From: Aliiroseovarius sediminis
GTDB taxonomy: Bacteria; Pseudomonadota; Alphaproteobacteria; Rhodobacterales; Rhodobacteraceae
Length of the DNA stretch: 64,000 nucleotides
Direction: 5' to 3'
NCBI RefSeq assembly: GCF_022678485.1
Contig: NZ_JALBYP010000035.1
Span: 372,001 to 436,000, forward strand
In this document: positions 9,376 through 17,516 of the stretch, one piece after another
How the letters are laid out: every line of letters starts with the position of its first letter
How positions within the stretch are numbered: the first letter of the stretch is position 1
Program-made: the position numbers and the translations under genes
Notes under the pieces: generated by a model
What the model was told of the DNA's origin: nothing
Databases searched by the model: none
Seen by the model: the letters and a program-made list of their open reading frames with translations, nothing else

Positions 9376-10137
9376 ATGACTCAAACGGTGCCAGAGCTGA
9401 CACATGATGCGTTTCTGGGTGGACGACTGACTTTGTCACAGCCCGTGTCCGGCTATCGCGCCGGGGTTGATCCGGTGTTTCTGGCCGCTGCTGTCCCTGC
9501 TAAGCCGACCCAATCGGTGCTGGAGTTGGGGTGCGGCGCGGGCGCTGCGTCACTTTGTCTGGGTCTACGGGTGCCCGGTCTGCGGCTGGCGGGGTTGGAG
9601 CGTCAGGCGCTCTATGCCGATCTGGCCGAGCATAACGCGACGCAGAACCAGATCGCGCTGACCGTGCATCACGGCGACCTTGCCCAAATGCCCGACACGC
9701 TGCGCAGCGTCAGCTTCGATCACGTGATCATGAACCCGCCCTATTTCCGGCGCGACCGGGGCACAGCGTCGCCCGACACCACCCGCGAAGGCGCATTGGG
9801 CGAGGACACGCCCCTGTCAACATGGCTGGACCAAGCCACCCGACGCCTGTCGCCCGGCGGTCATATCACTCTGATTCAACACGCCGAACGCCTGCCCGAG
9901 GTGCTTGGCGCAATCGACAGCAGGCTGGGCGCCGTGGTGGTCAAACCGCTGTGCCCCCGCATCGGGCGCGCGGCGTCATTGGTGATCGTGCAAGCTCGCA
10001 AAGGTGCGCGCGGAGCCTTTCGGCTGGCCGCCCCGCTGATCTTGCATAAAGGGGCCGCGCATACGATGGATCGCGACCACTATACCCCCGATGTCGCCGC
10101 GATCCTGCGCCGCGGCGCAGCATTGACGCTGGACTAG
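9376..10137 (+). CDS. TrmN6-like SAM-dependent methyltransferase
   Basis: A class I methyltransferase of 253 residues with the S-adenosylmethionine loop VLELGCGAGAASLCLGLR (about 48-65). The amino-methylating motif NPPYFRR follows (about 119-125). The N-terminal stretch DAFLGGRLTLSQPVSGYRAG is typical of the family that methylates N6 of adenosine-37 in tRNA-Val (TrmN6/YfiC). The target here is inferred from family resemblance. The gene follows the DUF2007 gene by 3 bp. Confidence 0.85.
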   Translation: MTQTVPELTHDAFLGGRLTLSQPVSGYRAGVDPVFLAAAVPAKPTQSVLELGCGAGAASLCLGLRVPGLRLAGLERQALYADLAEHNATQNQIALTVHHGDLAQMPDTLRSVSFDHVIMNPPYFRRDRGTASPDTTREGALGEDTPLSTWLDQATRRLSPGGHITLIQHAERLPEVLGAIDSRLGAVVVKPLCPRIGRAASLVIVQARKGARGAFRLAAPLILHKGAAHTMDRDHYTPDVAAILRRGAALTLD

Positions 10138-10239
10138 ATCTTTCATTGGATTTCAGCGCTGGGACACAACGACCTCGTGACAAACCCTGAAATATGTGCT
10201 GCAATCCACTTGTCCAATCACACCAAAGGAGGATCGCCC

Positions 10240-10407
10240 ATGAGCATGAGTTCGCATGTTGAAGAGCTGCGGAGGAAACATCAGGTTCTCTCGGACAAGG
10301 TTGAGGCGATGCAAAAGTCGCCTGGCAGCAGCGATCATGAAATTTCCGAACTCAAAAAGCAGAAGCTTCTGCTGAAAGAGGAAATCGAGCGTCTGGCAAC
10401 AGCCTAA
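10240..10407 (+). CDS. DUF465 (YdcH-like) small coiled-coil protein
   Basis: A 55-residue, highly charged helical protein (MSMSSHVEELRRKHQVLSDK at the start, SELKKQKLLLKEEIERL near the end) of the YdcH/DUF465 family. These form short antiparallel coiled coils; function is not established. The start at 10240 is fixed by an excellent AAAGGAGG ribosome site 6-9 bp upstream. It has about 100 bp of free upstream sequence and is probably expressed alone. Confidence 0.88.
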   Translation: MSMSSHVEELRRKHQVLSDKVEAMQKSPGSSDHEISELKKQKLLLKEEIERLATA

Positions 10408-10423
10408 GACCGACAAGATCGGG

Positions 10424-11299
10424 TCAGTTCCCAGTGCCTTGTGCCGAACTGGCCCGTGCGGCCATCACCGCCCCGGCGGTAATAAGAATACCCGCCAAAA
10501 CCAACGATAGCCGTGGGTCTGCCACGCCTGCGAAAATCAAGATCAGCGTCGACAATAGCGGCGCACCATAACTGGCGACGCCCAAAAGCTGAATATCGCC
10601 CTGTTTGACCCCGATATCCCAAACATAGAATGCCAGCCCGACAGGCCCCAGTCCAAGGCCCAGAACCGCTGCCCAGCCAAGCCCGTTAACGGGCCAGACA
10701 GTTTCTTCCCAGACCACATGCGCACCGGTCGCCAGCACTGCGGTCATCAGGCAGAACACCACGACCGACGCGGTCGGCGTGTTGCCCAATCTGCGCGACA
10801 AGACCGAGTAGCCAGACCACGTCAAAGCGCACAGGAACGCCAAAGCGAAGCCAGGCAATGCCTCTGCGCCGAAGCCGCGCGATCCGCCTAGAACGATGAG
10901 CGCCGCCCCGATAAACGAGGTCAGCGCACCCACAACATGCAGCGGCTGCAACCTCTCGCCCGGCAGCAGACCGGAAAACAGCACGATCAACAGCGGCCAA
11001 AGATAGGCGATCAACCCTGCCTCGGCCGCTGGGGCCATGCGCAGGGCCGTGAAATAAAGCGCATGATAACCAAACAGCCCCAAGGTGCCGAACACATAGA
11101 CCCGCCAGCCCACCTGACGCAGCGCGCCCAGCGCCCCAGTCAACCCGATCCAGATCAGGCCGACCACCCCGCCAATCAGGAATGTCATTGCCGCCAGTTG
11201 AAACGGTGGCACCGGGGCTGTGCCCACCGTAAACAGGGCAAGCAACGACCAAAGCAGCACAGCCACGAACCCCACAAACGTAGCCTGCCGGGTGGTCAC
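10424..11299 (-). CDS. EamA/DMT-superfamily membrane transporter
   Basis: A 291-residue integral membrane protein with about ten hydrophobic segments in two five-helix EamA repeats (about 5-140 and 150-285). It belongs to the drug/metabolite transporter superfamily, which mostly exports amino acids or other small metabolites. Its start overlaps the stop of the LysR gene by 4 bp on the same strand, so the two are one operon. The regulator probably controls the transporter or is controlled with it. The substrate is not predictable. Confidence 0.9.
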   Translation of the reverse strand: MTTRQATFVGFVAVLLWSLLALFTVGTAPVPPFQLAAMTFLIGGVVGLIWIGLTGALGALRQVGWRVYVFGTLGLFGYHALYFTALRMAPAAEAGLIAYLWPLLIVLFSGLLPGERLQPLHVVGALTSFIGAALIVLGGSRGFGAEALPGFALAFLCALTWSGYSVLSRRLGNTPTASVVVFCLMTAVLATGAHVVWEETVWPVNGLGWAAVLGLGLGPVGLAFYVWDIGVKQGDIQLLGVASYGAPLLSTLILIFAGVADPRLSLVLAGILITAGAVMAARASSAQGTGN

Positions 11300-12237
11300 A
11301 CCAAATCTCCGATCGGCAGTATGGTCATATCATCAACGCAACCGGCGGTTTGGGCCATCTCGGCCATGATCCAGTGGCGAAAGGCGGCGATATCATGCCG
11401 GTCTTCCTGCCCCTGACGGCACAGGAATCGAAACTTCGCATCTGTCCCCAATGCAACCTTGAAGGGGGCCACCAATCGCCCGTCGCCCAAATACCTCACC
11501 ACGAAAGACCGCCGGCCCAACACGACGCCCGCCCCGGACAAGGCCGCATCCAGCGCGTGGTCAGGTTGCGAAAAACTGGACGACAAGCGCGGTTTGGCGT
11601 CGATACCAACCGCCTTGAACCACACCGGCCAGTCGCAGGCGGGGTTCAAAAAGTCATCTGCACTGTTGTGGATCAGGGGTGCATCCAATAACGCATGCGG
11701 CGTGGTGTATCGGCAGGCAAGCTCGGGCCGCATGACAGGTGTCATCCATTCCCGCCCCAACGATTGCGAAAACAGCCCGTCATCGGGGCCATAACCAAAA
11801 CGGATCGCGACATCGACCTCGTCCGCGGTCAGATCCATGATCCGCAACGATGCCGCGACCCTAAGCTCGATATCAGGGTGTGTATGTGCAAACGCGGAAA
11901 GACGCGGCGCAAGCCATTTTGCAATGAAAGCCGGCCCTGCCGTCACGGTCAACGCACTGCTTTCCACACTGCGCCGGGCCGCCCGCCAAGCGGCGGTCAG
12001 GGCGTTGAACCCCTGCGCCGCGCCGGGGGCCAGAATGCGACCTGCCTCGGTCAGTTCAACCGCGCGGTTCAGACGTTTGAACAGAGGCGCGCCAAAATGC
12101 TCCTCAAGCGATTTGATCTGAAATGACAGGGCGGCGGGGGTTACGTTAAGCTCGGCCGCCGCGCGCTGAAACGACATATGGCGGGCTGCTGCATCAAAAG
12201 CGCGCAGGGCGGTCAAAGGAGGGAGGCGTTCCGTCAT
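11296..12237 (-). CDS. LysR-family transcriptional regulator, GcvA-like
   Basis: A LysR-type regulator of about 313 residues. The N-terminal helix-turn-helix is clear (LTALRAFDAAARHMSFQRAA, then LNVTPAALSFQIKSLEEHFG with the recognition helix). An effector-binding domain starts near residue 90. The overall motif pattern resembles GcvA and AmpR. I chose the ATG at 12237 (product MTERLPPLTALRAF); an in-frame TTG lies 9 bp upstream. It is the first gene of a two-gene unit with the EamA transporter. Confidence 0.9.
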   Translation of the reverse strand: MTERLPPLTALRAFDAAARHMSFQRAAAELNVTPAALSFQIKSLEEHFGAPLFKRLNRAVELTEAGRILAPGAAQGFNALTAAWRAARRSVESSALTVTAGPAFIAKWLAPRLSAFAHTHPDIELRVAASLRIMDLTADEVDVAIRFGYGPDDGLFSQSLGREWMTPVMRPELACRYTTPHALLDAPLIHNSADDFLNPACDWPVWFKAVGIDAKPRLSSSFSQPDHALDAALSGAGVVLGRRSFVVRYLGDGRLVAPFKVALGTDAKFRFLCRQGQEDRHDIAAFRHWIMAEMAQTAGCVDDMTILPIGDLV

Positions 12238-12351
12238 CTCAATCAAGTATCATTGGCGTGGAAAAGCGGGAAGGCCCGATATTCACTTTCGGTCACGCCA
12301 AGAGCTGGCGCTCACATCCGAAATACTTGTTTCCGACAACTCATACCATCA

Positions 12352-12382
12352 CAAAAAAGGACCGGCCAATACAGCCGGCCCC
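12352..12382 (-). terminator. rho-independent terminator after phaB
   Basis: On the minus strand an 8-bp stem (GGGCCGGC with GCCGGTCC-like arm, one G-T pair) and a 7-nt loop are followed by TTTTTTG. It lies about 20 bp after the phaB stop. Confidence 0.85.
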
Positions 12383-12400
12383 ATTTGATTCTACGGACAC

Positions 12401-13123
12401 TCAGACGAAGAACTGTGCGCCGTTAGCCGAAATAGTCGAGCCGTTGATGAATTCGGCATCATCAGACGCAAGGAACGTCACACAACGCGCGATTTCTTCC
12501 GGTTCGCCCAGACGTCCGGCAGGAATGCCCGCGATGATCGAGTCGCGCACCTTCTCGGGCACGGCCATCACCATTTCGGTCGCGATATAGCCGGGGCAGA
12601 TCGCGTTGGCAGTGATGCCCGCGCGCGCGCCTTCTTGGGCCAGCGACTTTATGACCCCAAGGTCGCCCGCTTTCGTCGCGGCATAGTTCACTTGCGCGAA
12701 CTGGCCTTTCTGCCCGTTGATCGAGCTGATGACGATGATGCGACCAAACTTACGTTCGCGCATGCCGGGCCAGATCGGATGGATCGTGTTGAACACGCCC
12801 GTCAGGTTGGTGTCGATCACCTCTTTCCACTGGTCGGGCGTCATCTTGTGAAATGGCGCATCGCGGGTGATACCGGCATTGGCCACAACCACTTCGATTG
12901 GCCCAAGATCGGCTTCGACCTTCGCCAGCCCCTCCTTCGATGCGTCGTAATCCGCGACGTTCCATTTGTAGGTCTGAATGCCGGTTTCATCGGTAAAGGC
13001 CGCGGCCTTTTCGTCATTCCCAGCATAGGTGGCGGCAACTGTATAACCTTCTGCCTTAAGGGCCTTGGAAATCGCTGCGCCAATGCCGCGTGTACCACCC
13101 GTGACCAATGCAACTCGAGCCAT
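12401..13123 (-). CDS. phaB: acetoacetyl-CoA reductase (PHB synthesis)
   Basis: PhaB reduces acetoacetyl-CoA to (R)-3-hydroxybutyryl-CoA with NADPH, the second step of polyhydroxybutyrate synthesis. The 240-residue short-chain dehydrogenase has TGGTRGIG (about 8-15) for cofactor binding, NAGITRD (about 85-91), the catalytic serine in ISSINGQKGQFAQVNY, and the YxxxK pair in NYAATKAG. It ends in the typical SANGAQFFV. A GGAGGAT ribosome site fixes the start. It follows phaA on the same strand, but with its own promoter candidate and a terminator between, so the two genes are separate transcripts at least in part. Confidence 0.97.
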   Translation of the reverse strand: MARVALVTGGTRGIGAAISKALKAEGYTVAATYAGNDEKAAAFTDETGIQTYKWNVADYDASKEGLAKVEADLGPIEVVVANAGITRDAPFHKMTPDQWKEVIDTNLTGVFNTIHPIWPGMRERKFGRIIVISSINGQKGQFAQVNYAATKAGDLGVIKSLAQEGARAGITANAICPGYIATEMVMAVPEKVRDSIIAGIPAGRLGEPEEIARCVTFLASDDAEFINGSTISANGAQFFV

Positions 13124-13170
13124 GTCATCCTCCGTTTTAACTATAGGTATTGAAACTCTGTTACCTTTTA

Positions 13171-13199
13171 TATATCAGATGCGCAATATTATTGCGCAA
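13171..13199 (-). promoter_or_regulatory. candidate phaB promoter with overlapping palindromic operator
   Basis: On the minus strand TTGCGC (13194-13199) and GATATA (13171-13176) are 17 bp apart, 48 bp before the phaB start. A perfect inverted repeat, TGCGCAAT-ATT-ATTGCGCA at 13180-13198, covers most of the -35 box and spacer. A protein bound there would block RNA polymerase. PhaR is a plausible binder because its known sites are TGC-rich palindromes, but this is inference. Confidence 0.6.
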
Positions 13200-13248
13200 C
13201 AATTCAAGCAATAAGCTGAATTAATCTCTCATCTTAACAGGACCATAA

Positions 13249-13276
13249 CAAAAAAGCGCCCGCGGGGGCGCCTTTT
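13249..13276 (-). terminator. rho-independent terminator after phaA
   Basis: A GCGCCC/GGGCGC stem with a 4-nt loop, flanked by A-rich and T-rich runs on both sides. On the minus strand six T residues follow the stem. It lies about 20 bp after the phaA stop and separates it from phaB. Confidence 0.88.
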
Positions 13277-13295
13277 CATTTTCTGTGCTGCCTTT

Positions 13296-14471
13296 TTACG
13301 GGCGCTCAAGGCACATTGCCACGCCCATGCCGCCACCAATGCACAGGGTCGCCAGACCTTTCTTGGCGTCGCGGCGCTTCATTTCGAAGAGCAGCGTGTT
13401 CAGGATGCGGCAGCCCGACGCACCGATGGGATGGCCGATGGCAATTGCGCCACCGTTAACGTTCACGATGGACGTATCCCAATCCATGTCCTTGTTAACC
13501 GCACAAGCTTGAGCCGCGAACGCCTCGTTCGCTTCCACAAGATCAAGATCCTGAGCTTTCCAGCCAGCTTTTTCCAACGCCTTTTTCGAGGCGTGGATCG
13601 GCCCCGCACCCATGATCGCCGGGTCAAGGCCAGCAGTGGCATAGGAGGCGATACGAGCCAGCGGTTCCAGCCCACGCTTCTCGGCTTCGTCCGCGCTCAT
13701 CAAAAGGACCGCCGCCGCGCCGTCATTGATGCCAGAGGCGTTGGCCGCCGTGACCGATCCATCCTTCGTAAAGGCCGGGCGCAGTTTCTGCATGGCTTCC
13801 ATCGTCGCGCCATGGCGGATATATTCGTCTTGGTCGACAACGATTTCCCCTTTGCGCATTTTGACAGTGAAGGGAATAATCTCTTCCGCAAACTTACCGG
13901 CTTTCTGCGCCGCTTCGGCCTTGTTTTGCGAAGCGACCGCGAATTCGTCCTGCATATCGCGTGTAATCTGCCACTTCTCAGCGACGTTTTCGGCGGTCTG
14001 TCCCATGTGATAGCCGTTAAAAGCGTCCCACAGGCCGTCCTTGATCATCGAGTCGATGAACTTCATGTCACCCATTTTGTGACCCGCCCGCAGATGCGCG
14101 ACATGGGGGCTGAGCGACATGTTTTCCTGACCACCTGCCGCAACAATTGCCGCATCGCCAAGCATCACCTGCTGCGCGCCAAGCGCCACAGTGCGCAGGC
14201 CAGAGCCACAGACCTGGTTGATGCCCCAAGCCGACGCTTCCTTCGGCAAACCAGCGTTTATATGGGCTTGCCGCGCGGGGTTTTGACCCTGACCGGCTTG
14301 CAGCACCTGACCAAGAATGGTCTCGCTCACCTCGTCTTTGTCGATACCGGCGCGGGCGACAATCGCCTCAAGAACGGCGGCCCCCAAATCGTGGGCGGGC
14401 GTGTTGGCAAATGCGCCCGAAAAGCTGCCTACGGCTGTTCGTGCGGCGGATACGATAACAACATTGGTCAT
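13296..14471 (-). CDS. phaA: acetyl-CoA C-acetyltransferase (PHB synthesis thiolase)
   Basis: PhaA condenses two acetyl-CoA into acetoacetyl-CoA, feeding phaB. The product has 391 residues, the usual biosynthetic thiolase length. Cys88 in NQVCGSGLR is the acyl-accepting residue. The histidine of [11 protein letters not shown] and the second cysteine of [12 protein letters not shown] complete the active site. The start at 14471 is supported by GGAGGAAAAAGGA just upstream and the family opening [18 protein letters not shown] palindrome (CTGC-ATT-GCAG) sits in a candidate promoter about 100 bp upstream. A second thiolase gene is at 43525. Confidence 0.95.
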   Translation of the reverse strand: MTNVVIVSAARTAVGSFSGAFANTPAHDLGAAVLEAIVARAGIDKDEVSETILGQVLQAGQGQNPARQAHINAGLPKEASAWGINQVCGSGLRTVALGAQQVMLGDAAIVAAGGQENMSLSPHVAHLRAGHKMGDMKFIDSMIKDGLWDAFNGYHMGQTAENVAEKWQITRDMQDEFAVASQNKAEAAQKAGKFAEEIIPFTVKMRKGEIVVDQDEYIRHGATMEAMQKLRPAFTKDGSVTAANASGINDGAAAVLLMSADEAEKRGLEPLARIASYATAGLDPAIMGAGPIHASKKALEKAGWKAQDLDLVEANEAFAAQACAVNKDMDWDTSIVNVNGGAIAIGHPIGASGCRILNTLLFEMKRRDAKKGLATLCIGGGMGVAMCLERP

Positions 14472-14560
14472 GATGGGTCCTTTTTCCTCCAAACTGACGA
14501 ATCCGGCCCCAACCATGGCGATTTCCTGTCGGGTTTCCACGCAGATCCGATGTGAAAAGC

Positions 14561-14589
14561 ATCCTGTGCTGCATTGCAGAGAAAATCAA
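14561..14589 (-). promoter_or_regulatory. candidate phaA promoter containing CTGC-N3-GCAG palindrome
   Basis: On the minus strand TTGATT (14584-14589) and CAGGAT (14561-14566) are 17 bp apart. The perfect palindrome CTGCAATGCAG occupies 14569-14579 within the spacer. CTGC-N3/4-GCAG is, to my recollection, the motif reported for PhaR of Rhodobacter. That would let polymer level control phaA. Confidence 0.55.
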
Positions 14590-14634
14590 GTCACACGCGC
14601 AACTGCCCTTATGCGCTGCGCGTGCCCTGACGGA

Positions 14635-15459
14635 TTAACCGGTCTTCTGCCAATAAGGGTTGATGGTCGGCACACCGAAATAATAGCCCTGCATGCAATC
14701 CACGCCGATCGAGGCCAGATAAGCCGCATCCATGTGGTTTTCGACATTCTTTGCCACCGTGAACATATCGAAATGCCGCGCCAGCGACAGCATCGCCTCG
14801 GTCAGAAGCTGGTTGTCCACATCCTGATGAATACCGCGGATAAACATGCCGTCGATCTTCATAATGTCGAAATAGAAGTCCTTGAGACATCGAAAAGAAG
14901 TATAGCCCGCGCCAAAATCGTCTAATGCAAAGCTGATCCCTTTTTGCTGCAGCTCGTTCATGAAAACCTGAACAACATCCGGCATGGTGATCGCTGTGCT
15001 TTCGGTAATTTCCAAAATCAAGCGCTCTCCGACGGTCGGATTGTCCCGCAAGCCGCGATCAAGCACCTGTTTCCAGCGCGGATAGGCGATTGAGCGGGCA
15101 GACATGTTGATCGCCAGCCGCAAACCCGGTTCGGCCGCCAGAACCTCAAGCCCCTTTTCCAGTGCAAGCGCATCCAGAATGCGCCCCATCTCGGTATCTT
15201 CGACCGCGCGAATGAAGCTTTCGGCGGGAATCACCCGGCCCGCACTGTCATGTACGCGCAACAAGCCTTCGTAGAACGCCATCCGGTCGGGATTTGCCGT
15301 TTGCACCACCGGTTGGTAAGCCAGCTTGACCTGTTTGTGGCGCAAAGCATGGCGCACAAGCGCCACAGCGTCTTTATCGCACAGGTCAAGAGCGACGGAC
15401 AAGGGGTCGCTCATGGGGGCGCATTCAGGTGCCTCGTTCCATTTTAAACTATCTTTCAT
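14635..15459 (-). CDS. EAL-domain protein, possibly degenerate c-di-GMP phosphodiesterase
   Basis: A stand-alone EAL domain of about 274 residues, with no sensor or membrane segment. Family motifs present are YEGLLR (the EAL signature, A changed to G), the Asn of AINMSARS, EITES, LDDFGAGYTSF, the Lys of MKIDGMFI, and MQGYYFG. The motif normally written AExVE reads VAKNVEN here, so its first Glu is a Lys. That may weaken or abolish hydrolysis and turn the protein into a c-di-GMP binder. I chose the ATG at 15459, spaced 7 bp from GGGAG; another ATG lies 6 bp upstream. Confidence 0.88.
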   Translation of the reverse strand: MKDSLKWNEAPECAPMSDPLSVALDLCDKDAVALVRHALRHKQVKLAYQPVVQTANPDRMAFYEGLLRVHDSAGRVIPAESFIRAVEDTEMGRILDALALEKGLEVLAAEPGLRLAINMSARSIAYPRWKQVLDRGLRDNPTVGERLILEITESTAITMPDVVQVFMNELQQKGISFALDDFGAGYTSFRCLKDFYFDIMKIDGMFIRGIHQDVDNQLLTEAMLSLARHFDMFTVAKNVENHMDAAYLASIGVDCMQGYYFGVPTINPYWQKTG

Positions 15460-15566
15460 CACCATACTCCCTCGCAGCGATGGGACATTGATGCGTGATA
15501 TGTGCTAACAAGCCGTGAAGACTTATTGTTGTTAAAAATCTTTAGCAAACAGATTGCCGGAGCCCC

Positions 15567-16166
15567 ATGACCCAGCGTTGCACATGGTGCGGGGTTGACC
15601 CGCTTTACATCGCCTATCACGACACCGAATGGGGCGTGCCGGAATACGATGGGCGGGCGCTGTGGGAAAAGCTGATCCTTGACGGGTTTCAGGCCGGGCT
15701 AAGCTGGATCACCATCTTGCGCAAGCGCGATGCATTTCGCGCGGCCTTTGAAGGATTCGACCCCGAAGTTATCGCCAAATGGGGGGATGACGATGTCGCG
15801 CGTCTCTTGGCCAATTCCGGCATCGTCCGCCATCGCGGCAAAATCGAGGCAACAATCGGCAACGCGCGGGCCTATCTTGATCTGGGTGGGGCGCAGGCGT
15901 TTTCCGACCAGATGTGGGGATACGTCGATGGCACGCCGCGTATAGGCCATCATGCCAGCCTTGCGGATGTGCCGACCGCCAGCCCGCTGAGCGCACAAAT
16001 ATCCAAAGACCTGAAAAAAGCGGGATTCAAGTTCTGCGGCCCCACAATTGTTTACGCATGGATGGAGGCCTGCGGGCTGTTCAACAACCACATCACCAGC
16101 TGTTTTCGATTCGACCAGGTGGCTACCGAAGTACCGCCAGCAAGTCCCGGCTGGGAACGCCCGTGA
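15567..16166 (+). CDS. tag: DNA-3-methyladenine glycosylase I
   Basis: Tag removes 3-methyladenine from alkylated DNA, opening base excision repair. The 199-residue protein has the full family opening (CTWCGVDPLYIAYHDTEWG, about 4-22) with the zinc cysteine. WITILRKRDAFRAAF forms the helix-hairpin-helix region, and the C-terminal HITSCFRF holds the other zinc ligands. The last 44 bp overlap the convergent lytic transglycosylase gene on the other strand. Confidence 0.96.
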   Translation: MTQRCTWCGVDPLYIAYHDTEWGVPEYDGRALWEKLILDGFQAGLSWITILRKRDAFRAAFEGFDPEVIAKWGDDDVARLLANSGIVRHRGKIEATIGNARAYLDLGGAQAFSDQMWGYVDGTPRIGHHASLADVPTASPLSAQISKDLKKAGFKFCGPTIVYAWMEACGLFNNHITSCFRFDQVATEVPPASPGWERP

Positions 16167-17319
16167 CCGGCACACCGCGCGCGGTCTGGTAAGATCGGAT
16201 CGCCGCCCGTCCCTTTTCACCAATCACGCCATCCGGGCGACCGGCCTTGAAACCCAGCGCATTCAGGCGCTTTTGCAGCTCTTGCCGCTCGGCTGTGGTC
16301 ATGTCCCAAGGTTTGCCGGGAAACTTGGCACGAATAGGGCCACGCCCGGCCAGACGGTCAGACAAATGGCCCACGCCGATCACATAGCTGTCGGCATAGT
16401 TGTAAGTCTTGAGAACATGGAAATTGTCGAAGATCATGAAGACCGGGCCGGTTGGGCCTGCTGGCAGAATCAGCGCACCGTTGGCCGCACCGGTCAGCTT
16501 TTCGCCCGATGCATAGGTCACACCCAGCCGCGCCCAGTCACGTTGACGCCGGGGATAAATGCGGCCCGTGTGCGCAAGGTCAAACCCTTTCGGCAGACGC
16601 ACCTCATAAGCCCAAGGCTGCCCGGTTTGCCACCCTTTCGCGCGCAGGTACGCCGCGGTCGAGGCCAGCGCATCCGTCGGATCGTCGGCCCAGATATCGC
16701 GCCGTCCGTCGCGGTTGAAGTCAACCGCATGGCGCAGGAAGGAACTTGGCATGAACTGCGTGTGCCCCATGGCCCCGGCATAGGAACCTTTCAGTCGGCT
16801 TAGTGTCGTGTCGCCAGCGGCAATAATCTGCAGGGCGGCCAGAAGCTCGGCTTCGAACAGATTGCGGCGACGCCCCTCATACGCCAGCGACGCAAGAGTC
16901 GACATCACTGGCACCGACCCGCGCACTGCGCCAAAGCTGCTTTCCATGCCCCAGATCGCGACGATGAGCTCGCGCGGAACACCATATTGCTGTTCGATGC
17001 GGCCCAACAGCGTGGGATAGCGCGCCATCATCAACTGACCCGCCTTGATGCGTTGCGGGGACGCGGCCGACGCCAGATAATCGCCCAGCGACCTAGCGGT
17101 TTCCGGAGGCGCCTTATCCGACCGCACGACCTTGGGCAGAAACCGCACATTGTCCAGCGCGCGCAATGTACCGGCGGAAATGCCGCTGGCCGCCGCACGG
17201 GCACGGAAATCGGCGCGCCAAGCGTCGAATCCCACATCTGCAAGCGCGGCTTTCGGCATGGCGGTTACGGCCAATATCAGCCCCACCGCTTGCCGCCGTG
17301 AAAAATCTTTGGCTTTCAT
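16123..17319 (-). CDS. lytic murein transglycosylase, MltB family, with peptidoglycan-binding domain
   Basis: A 398-residue exported enzyme that cleaves the glycan strands of murein. A twin-Arg/hydrophobic signal (FSRRQAVGLILAVTAMPKAALA) opens the protein. The SLT-fold catalytic domain follows with the Glu in WGMESSFG, the GAMGHTQFMPSSFL stretch and DFNRDGRRDIW. A C-terminal peptidoglycan-binding-1 domain (about 340-398, LQKRLNALGFKAGRPDGVIG) ends the protein. The FSRRQAVGL stretch resembles a Tat signal. It overlaps the end of tag by 44 bp in antisense. Confidence 0.93.
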   Translation of the reverse strand: MKAKDFSRRQAVGLILAVTAMPKAALADVGFDAWRADFRARAAASGISAGTLRALDNVRFLPKVVRSDKAPPETARSLGDYLASAASPQRIKAGQLMMARYPTLLGRIEQQYGVPRELIVAIWGMESSFGAVRGSVPVMSTLASLAYEGRRRNLFEAELLAALQIIAAGDTTLSRLKGSYAGAMGHTQFMPSSFLRHAVDFNRDGRRDIWADDPTDALASTAAYLRAKGWQTGQPWAYEVRLPKGFDLAHTGRIYPRRQRDWARLGVTYASGEKLTGAANGALILPAGPTGPVFMIFDNFHVLKTYNYADSYVIGVGHLSDRLAGRGPIRAKFPGKPWDMTTAERQELQKRLNALGFKAGRPDGVIGEKGRAAIRSYQTARGVPVTGVPSRDLLAVLR

Positions 17320-17516
17320 GCCCTATGACACCCCAGTTATCGCAGCGTGACCCACTAGGATCATCCTGTATCGGGGCTGGATATTACGCTTATTGGCACG
17401 AGGCTGAAAGGGTTGTGCCGGTCATCGGCAATCCGACGCTGACTCGCCGCAATTGCACCCATGGCCTGCGCCGCGTATAGCAGGCGAAACCAGATCGAAG
17501 TTCCGAAGGGCCGACC

